Source of the DNA: Flavobacterium agrisoli
GTDB lineage: Bacteria > Bacteroidota > Bacteroidia > Flavobacteriales > Flavobacteriaceae
Direction: 5' to 3'
DNA: 64,000 bases
Assembly: GCF_016522065.1 (NCBI RefSeq)
Contig: NZ_JAEHFV010000004.1
Span: 1-64,000 of the forward strand
Shown here: one piece after another, positions 19,517-27,296 of the stretch
Layout: each line of letters opens with the position of its first letter
Numbering within the stretch: the first letter of the stretch is position 1
Translations under genes and position numbers: made by a program
Notes under the pieces: generated by a model
The model's database searches: none
The model's input: only the letters and a program-made list of their open reading frames with translations
What the model was told of the DNA's origin: nothing

Positions 19517-20104
19517 ATGGATATTGTTATGAACAAAGAAGAAAATAAAGCTAGAAGCGATAAGTCGTACAAATTGATTTTGTTGTTTGCTATGGTAAGC
19601 ATGACCATGATGTTTGCCGGTTTAACCAGTGCTTTTGTGGTAAGTAAATCCCGTGCCGATTGGTTGAAAAACTTTGAATTGCCTTCTGCTTTTTATGCTA
19701 GCACTTTGGTAATTATGTTGTGTAGTGTTACTTTTTATTTAGCCAAAAAAGCAATCAAAAAAGATAAACATCAGGTAACTACACTTTATTTAGTGGCCAC
19801 TTTGGTTTTAGGTATTTTATTTATAGTGTTGCAATTTGCCGGTTTTGGGCAAATTGTTGAGCAAGGTTTTTATTTTACGGGTGCTGGTAGCTCAATTACT
19901 ACAACTTTTTTGTATGTTGTTACGGTTACGCATCTTTTGCACCTTGCGGGTGGAATTATTTCACTTTTGGTGATAATTTATAATCATTTTAAACAAAAAT
20001 ACAATTCAACTCAAACTCTTGGAATAGAACTAGGTGCGATGTATTGGCACTTTCTTGATTTCTTGTGGGTTTATTTATTTTTATTTTTATATTTCTTTAA
20101 ATAA
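19517..20104 (+). CDS. Heme-copper oxidase subunit III-type protein
   Basis: 195 residues with five predicted membrane helices and subunit III features: FAMVSMTMMFAGLTSAFVVSK at the first helix, the glutamine-rich QFAGFGQIVEQGFYFTG region and H-L-L-H-L-A-G-G-I in the fourth. The final helix carries Y-W-H-F-L-D-F-L-W-V-Y-L-F, the hallmark ending of the family. ATG 19517 is used; ATG 19529 (MNKEENK) is equally possible. It follows ctaB by 3 bases and is followed by a second, longer subunit III-like gene. Catalytic subunits I and II must be elsewhere. Confidence 0.88.
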   Translation: MDIVMNKEENKARSDKSYKLILLFAMVSMTMMFAGLTSAFVVSKSRADWLKNFELPSAFYASTLVIMLCSVTFYLAKKAIKKDKHQVTTLYLVATLVLGILFIVLQFAGFGQIVEQGFYFTGAGSSITTTFLYVVTVTHLLHLAGGIISLLVIIYNHFKQKYNSTQTLGIELGAMYWHFLDFLWVYLFLFLYFFK

Positions 20105-20114
20105 GAAAAAAACG

Positions 20115-20122
20115 TAAATTTG
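20115..20122 (+). promoter_or_regulatory. Possible internal promoter -7 box TAAATTTG
   Basis: TAAATTTG fits TAnnTTTG and lies in the 42-base gap before the long subunit III gene. No matching -33 was found. It could give separate expression of the second half of the operon. Confidence 0.35.
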
Positions 20123-20146
20123 GGAACTTTTTAACGAATAACTTTT

Positions 20147-21127
20147 ATGGACACGACAGTTACTACTGCAAACAATGATGAAAAAATTTGGGGAGGCGGA
20201 AATGAGCCTTTAGCAGCAAGTTATGGTAAGATGATGATGTGGTTTTTTATCGTATCGGATGCTTTAACATTTTCGGGCTTTTTGGCTGCTTATGGTTTTT
20301 CAAGATTTAAGTTTATTGAAACTTGGCCAATAGCCGACGAAGTATTTACACACTTTCCCTTTTTACACGGTAGTCCGCAACCGATGTTGTATGTGGCATT
20401 AATGACTTTTATTTTGATTTTTTCTTCTGTAACTATGGTTTTGGCTGTAGATGCAGGTCATCAAATGAAAAAAACCAAAGTGGCTGTTTATATGTTGTTA
20501 ACGATCATTGGTGGTTTAATTTTCGTAGGGTCGCAAGCTTGGGAGTGGAAAAACTTCATTAAAGGAGAATTTGGTGCAATCGAAACTAAAGGTGGAAGTA
20601 TTCTTCAATTTGTAGATAAAGAAGGACATCAAGTTGCTTTGGCTGATTTTGCTATCAAACACGAAGGTGGAAGAGAAGCGTTAAAAGGTAATGCTGCTAC
20701 TTGGTTTTTAACAGATGCTGATGCTTTGCCTGCTTATTCTGTTGAAGATGTTATGGCTGGTTTTGAAGCGCATCCTGATTTGTTGGTAAGAACAGAACAA
20801 TTAACTGATAAAAAGAAAAAAACAATTCTTTCAAGAGAAGAGTCAGTACAACGTTTAGCCGATGCTAAATATGTAGTAGAGGGAGCTAATTTGAAAAGAA
20901 ACGAATACGGAAATAAATTATTTGCTGATTTCTTTTTCTTTATTACTGGTTTTCACGGTTTTCACGTAATTTCAGGTATTATTATTAATATTATTATCTT
21001 TTTTAATGTATTGTTAGGGACATATGAAAAAAGAAGAAGTTACGAAATGGTAGAAAAAGTGGGGCTTTATTGGCACTTTGTTGATTTAGTTTGGGTATTC
21101 GTATTTACAGTTTTCTACTTAGTTTAA
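20147..21127 (+). CDS. Heme-copper oxidase subunit III with long hydrophilic insertion
   Basis: 326 residues. The membrane helices and motifs of subunit III are present: KMMMWFFIVSDALTFSGFLAAYG, VGSQAWEWKNFIKGEFGA, FITGFHGFHVISG and the terminal YWHFVDLVWVFVFTVFYLV. Between helix blocks, residues about 145-255 form a charged, soluble insertion with no match I recognise by motif (KEGHQVALADFAIKHEGGRE and so on). It probably faces one side of the membrane and may contact a cytochrome or assembly factor (inference). It pairs with the shorter subunit III-type gene upstream. The block as a whole supplies non-catalytic subunits of a cytochrome c oxidase. Confidence 0.88.
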   Translation: MDTTVTTANNDEKIWGGGNEPLAASYGKMMMWFFIVSDALTFSGFLAAYGFSRFKFIETWPIADEVFTHFPFLHGSPQPMLYVALMTFILIFSSVTMVLAVDAGHQMKKTKVAVYMLLTIIGGLIFVGSQAWEWKNFIKGEFGAIETKGGSILQFVDKEGHQVALADFAIKHEGGREALKGNAATWFLTDADALPAYSVEDVMAGFEAHPDLLVRTEQLTDKKKKTILSREESVQRLADAKYVVEGANLKRNEYGNKLFADFFFFITGFHGFHVISGIIINIIIFFNVLLGTYEKRRSYEMVEKVGLYWHFVDLVWVFVFTVFYLV

Positions 21128-21149
21128 TTTATTTAAGATTTATTGCATT

Positions 21150-21500
21150 ATGGCACACGATCACGTTTCTAATACAAAAAGAATTTGGTTTGTTTTCGGA
21201 TTACTTTCTGTAATCACTACAGTAGAGGTAATATTGGGTATTATTAAACCAGCTTCATTAGAATTCAATCATTTTTTAAGTTTGAATTTGTTAAATTGGA
21301 TATTCTATATTCTTACTTTGGTAAAAGCATATTATATTGTATGGGCTTTCATGCACATGGAGGGAGAAAAAAGTGCTCTAAGATGGTCGGTAGTTTTACC
21401 TGTTGTTTTCTTAGTACTTTATTTGTTGTTCATTCTCCTAACAGAAGGACATTACGTTTATGGGGTTTTTAAAAATTCAACTATCAAATGGAATTTTTAA
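21150..21500 (+). CDS. Cytochrome c oxidase subunit IV-type small membrane protein
   Basis: 116 residues with three hydrophobic helices, the size and topology of bacterial oxidase subunit IV (CtaF/CyoD-like). The middle helix holds the conserved VKAYYIVWAFMHMEGEK segment. It starts 22 bases after the long subunit III gene and is followed at once by a terminator, so it ends the structural part of the operon. Family knowledge: this subunit stabilises the oxidase and has no redox centre. Confidence 0.85.
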   Translation: MAHDHVSNTKRIWFVFGLLSVITTVEVILGIIKPASLEFNHFLSLNLLNWIFYILTLVKAYYIVWAFMHMEGEKSALRWSVVLPVVFLVLYLLFILLTEGHYVYGVFKNSTIKWNF

Positions 21501-21522
21501 CATCATATTAATTCAAAAAGAG

Positions 21523-21547
21523 TCCCGATAACATCGGGATTTTTTTA
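21523..21547 (+). terminator. Rho-independent terminator of oxidase operon
   Basis: TCCCGAT and ATCGGGA form a 7-bp stem with a 3-base loop, followed by T-rich sequence. The T run overlaps the next -7 box. Confidence 0.85.
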
Positions 21548-21553
21548 TTTTTG
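21546..21553 (+). promoter_or_regulatory. Probable -7 box TATTTTTG for the Sco cluster
   Basis: TATTTTTG directly follows the terminator and lies 25 bases before the ATG at 21579, so the assembly-factor genes can start a new transcript here. Confidence 0.45.
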
Positions 21554-21578
21554 TACTCTCTTAAAGTACCGCAGTTAG

Positions 21579-22220
21579 ATGAAAAAAAATATTGTTCTTT
21601 TTAGTTTGTTTGTACTTCCCATTGTAGCCTATCTGTTTTTTGCTTCGGGTGTAAATAGTTTTACCACACTTCCTGTTATTTCCCCAAAAGTGCCTGATTT
21701 AGGCAATTGGAAATCCCTCCATAACGAAACCGTTACATTAAATAATAAAATTACTATTCTGGGTTTCGGAGGCACTAATATTGTTAACAATCGCGGTAAT
21801 CTCTTTAATCTTAATGAAAAAATTTACCAACGTTACCATAAATTCGAGGATTTGCAGTTTGTCATGATTTGTCCGAGGGGTACAGAAAAAGACATACAAG
21901 GGATTTTAGACGCTTTAGATGACTTTACTGATATTTCACAATGGCATTTTGTTTTTGCTCCTACGGATGAAATAACAGCTTATTATGCGGGGTTAAAACT
22001 CAAAGGCAAATTAGATAGTAATTTTGGGACTTCGAATGTGTATATCATTGATAAAAATCGGAATTTACGTGGTCGCAATGATGAAAAAGACTATAAAGAA
22101 GGATACGATACTTTTCACCCTTCAGAGTTGAGTAATGAAATGTTGGACGATTTTAAAATTATTTTGTATGAATATCGTGCAGCTTTAAAAAAGAATCATA
22201 ATGCCACTAAACAACTATAA
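21579..22220 (+). CDS. Thioredoxin-fold Sco-like protein lacking the copper-binding cysteines
   Basis: 213 residues with an N-terminal membrane anchor (about 4-24). The body looks like a thioredoxin/Sco fold (ITILGFGGTNIVNN in place of the usual redox strand, then WHFVFAPTDEITAYYAGL and NVYIIDKNRNLRGR, comparable with the second half of Sco proteins), but no CxxxC is present. The only cysteine is in FVMICPRGTEKD. It therefore cannot bind copper as Sco does. It lies 11 bases upstream of a complete Sco gene and could be a diverged paralogue acting as a partner or chaperone in oxidase assembly. That is inference. Confidence 0.6.
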   Translation: MKKNIVLFSLFVLPIVAYLFFASGVNSFTTLPVISPKVPDLGNWKSLHNETVTLNNKITILGFGGTNIVNNRGNLFNLNEKIYQRYHKFEDLQFVMICPRGTEKDIQGILDALDDFTDISQWHFVFAPTDEITAYYAGLKLKGKLDSNFGTSNVYIIDKNRNLRGRNDEKDYKEGYDTFHPSELSNEMLDDFKIILYEYRAALKKNHNATKQL

Positions 22221-22231
22221 ATTACATACAG

Positions 22232-22918
22232 ATGTTTAAAAATAAAACCTATATCGGAATATCATTTATCATTTTAATTTTTGGAATTTATGCGATTCCT
22301 AAAATTGTAGATCGCATTAAAGATGGTGATGTGGTTAAGGGAACCCGATTAGATAATGTGAGTAAAGACGGTGAAATGTCTTCGGTATTGGAAACTATCG
22401 GGCCAGCTCCAAAATTCAATTTGACCAATCAGGAAAATAGCAAAATCAGCAACGAAGATTACAAAGGGAAAGTGTATGTGTTGGAGTTTTTCTTTACCCG
22501 TTGTCCGTCTATTTGCCCGAAAATGAATATGAGCATGCTGGAAATTGAAAAGAAATTTTTTGGTAACCCTAATTTTGGAATTGTTTCCATCACGATCGAT
22601 CCTGAAAATGACACACCCGAAGTGCTTAAAAAACATGCTGAAATGTTAGGAGTTAAATCGTCCAGCTGGAATTTTTTAACTGGTGATAAAAGTACAATTT
22701 ATGATTTATCCAATAAAGGATTTAATTTGTATGCAGGTGAAAATGCTAAAGTGAATGGTGGTTTTGAACATTCGGGTTTGTTTGCCTTGGTAGATAAAAA
22801 AGGCAATATTCGTTGTAGACATGATGAATTTGGGAATCCGATTTTGTATTACGACGGTTTGGATAAAAAGGGAGTTAGAGACATACAAAAAGACATTACA
22901 ATATTACTTGCCGAATAA
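22232..22918 (+). CDS. SCO1/SenC-family copper chaperone for cytochrome oxidase
   Basis: 228 residues with an N-terminal membrane anchor. The Sco motif is FFTRCPSICPKMN (CxxxC near residues 90-94), and the copper-ligand histidine appears later in GGFEHSGLFALVDKKGN. Fold strands VYVLEFFF and FGIVSITIDPENDTPE are typical. Role: delivery of copper to, or thiol reduction of, the CuA site in oxidase subunit II on the periplasmic side. The stop codon overlaps the ATG of the DUF420 gene (taatg), indicating translational coupling within the assembly cluster. Confidence 0.93.
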   Translation: MFKNKTYIGISFIILIFGIYAIPKIVDRIKDGDVVKGTRLDNVSKDGEMSSVLETIGPAPKFNLTNQENSKISNEDYKGKVYVLEFFFTRCPSICPKMNMSMLEIEKKFFGNPNFGIVSITIDPENDTPEVLKKHAEMLGVKSSSWNFLTGDKSTIYDLSNKGFNLYAGENAKVNGGFEHSGLFALVDKKGNIRCRHDEFGNPILYYDGLDKKGVRDIQKDITILLAE

Positions 22919-23499
22919 TGGAAACAAGATCTTTAGAAAAAAAATACAACAAACTTATCATCGCAGTATCGATTGTGATTCCGGTTGTGGTGGCTATTTT
23001 ATTTGGGGTTAAATTAAAAGACTTTGGTTACGATGTGGCGCCTTTGTCGTTTTTGCCACCAATCTATGCTACTATAAATGGATTGACTGCTTTGGTTTTG
23101 GTTATTGCTGTAGTGGCTATAAAAAAAGGGAATGTGGTTTTGCACGAACGCCTTATGAAATTGGCCATCGCTTTCTCTTTGGCTTTTTTGGTGATGTATG
23201 TAGCGTATCACATGACTGCCGATTCGACTAAATATGGTGATTTGGATCATAATGGTTTGGTAGATGAGTTGGAAATGGCGCAAATAGGGGCTTCAAGATT
23301 AATATACTTTTTTATTCTTGTTACCCATATTGTTTTGTCAATTGCGATCATTCCGATGGTTTTAATAACTTTTGTTAGAGGTTTATCGCAACAATTTGAT
23401 AGACATAGAAAAATTGCCAAAATTACATTTCCTATTTGGTTGTATGTTGCCATTACAGGAGTTGTAGTGTATCTTATGATTTCTCCTTATTATGCCTAA
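22918..23499 (+). CDS. DUF420 membrane protein (oxidase assembly related)
   Basis: 193 residues, four to five membrane helices. Conserved histidines occur in helices (LHERLMKLA, VAYHMTADSTKYG, LVTHIVLSI, DRHRKIAK), as is typical of DUF420, a family related to CtaM of Firmicutes and often found beside oxidase genes. The short soluble loop between helices three and four carries YGDLDHNGLVDELEMAQ. Overlaps the Sco gene by 1 base and the next gene by 8 bases, so it is part of the same unit. Its molecular function is not established by sequence. Confidence 0.85.
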   Translation: METRSLEKKYNKLIIAVSIVIPVVVAILFGVKLKDFGYDVAPLSFLPPIYATINGLTALVLVIAVVAIKKGNVVLHERLMKLAIAFSLAFLVMYVAYHMTADSTKYGDLDHNGLVDELEMAQIGASRLIYFFILVTHIVLSIAIIPMVLITFVRGLSQQFDRHRKIAKITFPIWLYVAITGVVVYLMISPYYA

Positions 23500-23779
23500 A
23501 ACAACTATTATATCGTCTATCGAAAATCAATCAAAAAAGGTTGGAAGTGCTGTTTGGGTAAAGCTGTTTTTTATCTTGGTTTCTTTGTTTTTGACTTTTG
23601 AAACTAACGCACAATGCGCCATGTGTCGGGCGGCATTAGGTGGTGATGCCAATGTGAAACAAGCCGAAGCAGTGAACGACGGAATTGTCTATTTGATGGT
23701 TATTCCGTATTTGCTAGTGGTGGTTATCGGTTATATTATTTACAAAATGTACCAAACTAAAAAGAAAAAGGCCGACTGA
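23492..23779 (+). CDS. Small membrane protein with exported CxxC motif
   Basis: 95 residues: an N-terminal hydrophobic segment (about 22-40, probably a signal or anchor), then Q-C-A-M-C-R-A-A-L-G-G just after it, a short polar loop and a second membrane helix (about 69-86) with a lysine-rich cytoplasmic tail. The CxxC would sit at the outer face of the inner membrane. No named family is recognised, although similar small proteins seem to accompany Sco and DUF420 in other Bacteroidota. The location suggests a role in copper or thiol handling during oxidase maturation (inference). Overlaps the DUF420 gene by 8 bases and ends 2 bases before the convergent DUF4403 gene. Confidence 0.7.
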   Translation: MPKTTIISSIENQSKKVGSAVWVKLFFILVSLFLTFETNAQCAMCRAALGGDANVKQAEAVNDGIVYLMVIPYLLVVVIGYIIYKMYQTKKKKAD

Positions 23780-23781
23780 GT

Positions 23782-25188
23782 TTACAAGCCATCAACTGCA
23801 ACATTTAGGCTGCCTTTCACTTTTAAAAAGGCAATTATAGCTTGATTGTTCAATGTTACTTTTTCAAATACAATGTCTTGTAGAGTGCCGTTTACAAAAA
23901 CGCCTTTCATGGGCGAATAATTATTTAAATACCCCAGCATTGTTTTTTTGCCTTCTTCTAAATTGGGTGCAATAGAGTAGCGACACGTTTCTTGTATTTT
24001 CCTTACAATATAACCTTGCAATAACCAATTGGCTGTTTTGGTCAGTTTGTTTTTTGTGTCTAAAACGTAATCCAGTTGGTCAAAATACAACTCTTTGGTT
24101 TGTGCGTTGTATTGCGGAAAACCACTTAAATAAACTACCCCGTTTAAAGAGCCCGATACATCCAATGCAATAATCATTTTGCCATTTTTATGCCAAATGT
24201 CTACTTTGTTGACGGTAACTTTTTTACTGCCACTTTCAAAAACTTGTCCGCCAAAATTTTTGGTCATAATTTTAGAAGCCTCGCTATAACTCGAAATAGC
24301 AGCTATGGTGGCGCTAACTTGATTGGGGATTTTGGTAACCGGTTTTAAAACAATATTTGCCGAATTGAAATTTGTTTCTGGTTGTTTGCCAATTATGGTT
24401 TCCATTGTGCATTTCATTCCCATTTGAATGGAAAATTGATCTTTCTTGAGTACGGCCGGTGAACAGTATATTTCGGAAGGATTTATCCGAAGCCAACTTT
24501 CGTACGCTTCGTTCATTAAAAAAGGCGTGCAAATTTGGGCTAATGCAGCCATTACATTCGGTTTAAAATCCATTGCTTTTTCTATAGCATCGTCAATATT
24601 TTTCTCCATTTTATCTTTAAAAAGTCCAATTGCTGGATTGGCAAGATACGTTATGGGTAGGTTTTTGCCTAAAAGAGTCATGGTTGGACTTTCATTCCAA
24701 GTCAGGGATTTAATACTGGTTTTGGTTTTTAATTTCCAATTTTGTAACGCCACATCACTTTCTAATGTTAAAATTCCGTTTAAATGAAATTCTCTCGTAT
24801 CATACATTTTGATGCCTAATTTTTCGGTGCCAATTCGGTATTTGATCACTGCTTTAAGGGGCAAAACGGTTTCTAGTTTGTCGGAAGCTTGCGTTGTTTT
24901 GCTATGCATTTGGATAGGAGCTGTTTTCCAAATTTTCATTTCGATGTCGTTATCTTCAATTGTATTGTCTTCAAAAATCAAACCGCTCAAATAGGTATTG
25001 GTTTGATTTTCAATGTCTTTTATTTTTACTGTAACGGGTAAATTTATAAACGAAGCTTGGTTTTGATAACTTAGCGGAACAGCATCATCGGGTTCGGGTT
25101 TTAAAGTGGCTAATTTTTGTGTAGTGGAACAGCTTGATAAAAGAAAAAGAAATAAAATAAAACCGACTAATTTTGGGCAATGTTGCAT
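23782..25188 (-). CDS. DUF4403 family lipoprotein
   Basis: 468 residues from the ATG at 25188. A TTG at 25206 is rejected because a -7 box covers it. Signal peptide with lipobox F-L-L-S-S-C near residues 16-20, so the mature protein is a lipoprotein. The body consists of long beta-rich segments (INLPVTVKIKDIENQTN, KAVIKYRIG, LTLESDVALQNWKLKTKTS) repeated in the two halves, consistent with DUF4403, which may adopt a lipid-binding tubular fold like SMP/TULIP proteins (inference). It is a single gene between two plus-strand operons. Function unknown. Confidence 0.8.
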   Translation of the reverse strand: MQHCPKLVGFILFLFLLSSCSTTQKLATLKPEPDDAVPLSYQNQASFINLPVTVKIKDIENQTNTYLSGLIFEDNTIEDNDIEMKIWKTAPIQMHSKTTQASDKLETVLPLKAVIKYRIGTEKLGIKMYDTREFHLNGILTLESDVALQNWKLKTKTSIKSLTWNESPTMTLLGKNLPITYLANPAIGLFKDKMEKNIDDAIEKAMDFKPNVMAALAQICTPFLMNEAYESWLRINPSEIYCSPAVLKKDQFSIQMGMKCTMETIIGKQPETNFNSANIVLKPVTKIPNQVSATIAAISSYSEASKIMTKNFGGQVFESGSKKVTVNKVDIWHKNGKMIIALDVSGSLNGVVYLSGFPQYNAQTKELYFDQLDYVLDTKNKLTKTANWLLQGYIVRKIQETCRYSIAPNLEEGKKTMLGYLNNYSPMKGVFVNGTLQDIVFEKVTLNNQAIIAFLKVKGSLNVAVDGL

Positions 25189-25203
25189 ATCTGAATTTTT
25201 TAA

Positions 25204-25211
25204 CAAATGTA
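25204..25211 (-). promoter_or_regulatory. Probable -7 box TACATTTG for DUF4403 gene
   Basis: On the minus strand TACATTTG lies 15 bases before the ATG at 25188. No good -33 was found. Confidence 0.5.
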
Positions 25212-25300
25212 AAAAAAGTAAATATTCGCTGTTAAATCTTGTAACGTTTTCGCAAAATAAGACACTTATGGTTAAAATTCTTAAAACTATTAACGTTTAT

Positions 25301-25335
25301 TTGTTGTGAGATAACTACCAAATTTGGTATTATTG
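25301..25335 (+). promoter_or_regulatory. Possible efflux-operon promoter containing a perfect palindrome
   Basis: TTG at 25304-25306 and TATTATTG at 25328-25335 (one mismatch to TAnnTTTG) are 21 bases apart, just upstream of the ABC ATPase gene. The 14-bp palindrome TACCAAATTTGGTA occupies 25316-25329, between the two boxes and touching the second, the usual place for an operator. Confidence 0.45.
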
Positions 25336-25355
25336 CTTTATAAAATTAAGGAACT

Positions 25356-26057
25356 ATGATCGAAATTAAAGACTTGCATAAGTCCTATAAAATGGGAAAT
25401 TCTAAACTACATGTATTGAAAGGAATTAATTTCAATATAAAAGAAGGTGAATTGGTAGCTATTATGGGGTCTTCAGGTTCTGGAAAATCGACATTGTTGA
25501 ACATTTTGGGTATTTTGGATGAAGCAGATGAAGGTAGCTATACGTTGGATAATGTGCCTATTAAAAATCTGAATGAGACGATCGCTTCTCGTTATCGCAA
25601 CCAGTTTTTGGGTTTTGTGTTTCAATCGTTTAATTTAATAAATTACAAAAATGCGTTGGATAATGTGGCGCTTCCGTTGTATTATCAAGGCATAAAGCGA
25701 GCTGCCAGAACCGAAATTGCCATGAGTTATTTGGAGAAAGTAGGATTGGGTTCGCATGCCAATCATTTACCTAATGAACTTTCGGGCGGACAAAAACAAA
25801 GGGTGGCAATTGCACGCGCATTGGCTTCAAATCCTAAAGTTTTATTGGCGGATGAACCAACAGGTGCTTTGGATACCAAAACATCTTACGAAGTAATGGA
25901 GTTGATTCAAGGCATTAACGACGAAGGTAAAACCATACTCATAGTTACGCACGAGCCCGATATTGCAGCCATGTGCAAACGCAATGTAGTGCTAAAAGAC
26001 GGTTTGATTATCGATGATAAAATGGTAGAACAAGTAAGAGCTTCGCAATATGTTTAA
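25356..26057 (+). CDS. ABC exporter ATPase, LolD/MacB type
   Basis: 233 residues with every ATPase motif: Walker A GSSGSGKST at 38-46, Q-loop Gln90, signature LSGGQKQRVAIARA from 142, Walker B VLLADEPTGALD from 162 and the switch His199. The sequence type is that of the LolD/MacB/FtsE group that powers mechanotransmission exporters rather than importers. It is the first gene of a six-gene operon and overlaps the first permease gene by 8 bases. It probably serves both permeases that follow. Confidence 0.95.
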   Translation: MIEIKDLHKSYKMGNSKLHVLKGINFNIKEGELVAIMGSSGSGKSTLLNILGILDEADEGSYTLDNVPIKNLNETIASRYRNQFLGFVFQSFNLINYKNALDNVALPLYYQGIKRAARTEIAMSYLEKVGLGSHANHLPNELSGGQKQRVAIARALASNPKVLLADEPTGALDTKTSYEVMELIQGINDEGKTILIVTHEPDIAAMCKRNVVLKDGLIIDDKMVEQVRASQYV

Positions 26058-27294
26058 TATAGAGCGGTGGCAAGAAATATTTGAGGCTATTGCCAAAAAC
26101 AAACTTCGAACTTTTTTAACGGGGATTTCGGTAGCATCGGGTATTTTTATTTTGGTGATTTTATTGGGAGCCGGTAAAGGACTTCAAAATGGAATTGAAA
26201 AACAATTCGAAAATGATGCCGAAGGAATTATTGAAGTTTGGTCCAATTCGACAACAAAGCAATACAAAGGACTTAATCCAGGTCGCGAAATTCAATTACG
26301 TAATAGTGATTATGAAATTCCCGTACAAAAATTCGAAAATCAAATTGATAAAAAATCAGCGACCAACATTACTTGGGGCGGCTTGATTAGTTACGGAAAA
26401 GAGTCAGGTAACTACCAATTTAGAGGTGTAAATCCGGATTATTTAGCTATTGAAAACGGAACTATCATACAGGGACGTTTTGTTAATGCGAAAGATTTAC
26501 AAAATAACGAAAAAGTCGCAGCCATCGGATTAAAAGTAAAGCAAGATTTGTTTAAGGATGCCGATCCTATGGGAAAAATCATTGTGGTAAATGGTATTAA
26601 TTTTAAAGTGATAGGCGTTTTTACAGATCCTTCGGGAGAACGAGAAGAATCTCGAGTTTACATGCCGATGACTACGGTGCAAAGGGCTTATGGTGCAGGA
26701 GATAAAATCAATGGGATGATGTTTGTGCTTAATAAAACCGCTAATTACGAGGAAGCTTTAGCGCAATCGGAAAATTTTACTAATGGTATAAAAGAATTAT
26801 TAAAAAGCAAAAACATTATTGCACCCGATGACGATGCGGCAATTGGAGTGTATAATTCGGTTGAAGATGCCAAACAATTTTACGATCTTAATTTATACAT
26901 TCGCCTCTTTTTTTGGTGGGTTGGTATTTGCACCATCATTGCCGGTGTTGTGGGAGTAAGTAACATTATGTTAATAATTGTAAAAGAAAGAACCAAAGAA
27001 ATTGGAATTCGAAAAGCGTTAGGTGCCTCTCCCATTTCTATAATCGGAATGATTTTGCATGAGTCTATTTTTATCACCACCATTGCTGGCTTTGTGGGTT
27101 TATTAGCAAGTTTGTTATTGCTGGAGTTTGTAGGCCCCATGGTGCAAAGTGAGTTTTTTAGAAATCCCGAAGTTGATTTTGGAGTTGCTTTAACCACGTT
27201 AGGTATTCTGGTTTTTGCAGGAGGTTTGGCTGGTTTTTTCCCTGCTTACCGAGCCGCTAAAATTAAACCCATTGTAGCACTTAGAGACGAATAA
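26050..27294 (+). CDS. MacB-type ABC permease A
   Basis: 414 residues. A membrane helix (about 20-40), then a large periplasmic MacB-type core domain (about 45-285), then three helices forming the FtsX domain with the conserved ISNIMLIIVKERTKEIGIRKALGA segment. This is the four-helix MacB fold but without a fused ATPase, so it depends on the separate ATPase upstream. It is similar to, but clearly diverged from, the permease encoded 2 bases downstream, and the two probably form a heterodimer. The substrate cannot be told from sequence. Confidence 0.9.
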   Translation: MFNIERWQEIFEAIAKNKLRTFLTGISVASGIFILVILLGAGKGLQNGIEKQFENDAEGIIEVWSNSTTKQYKGLNPGREIQLRNSDYEIPVQKFENQIDKKSATNITWGGLISYGKESGNYQFRGVNPDYLAIENGTIIQGRFVNAKDLQNNEKVAAIGLKVKQDLFKDADPMGKIIVVNGINFKVIGVFTDPSGEREESRVYMPMTTVQRAYGAGDKINGMMFVLNKTANYEEALAQSENFTNGIKELLKSKNIIAPDDDAAIGVYNSVEDAKQFYDLNLYIRLFFWWVGICTIIAGVVGVSNIMLIIVKERTKEIGIRKALGASPISIIGMILHESIFITTIAGFVGLLASLLLLEFVGPMVQSEFFRNPEVDFGVALTTLGILVFAGGLAGFFPAYRAAKIKPIVALRDE

Positions 27295-27296
27295 CG

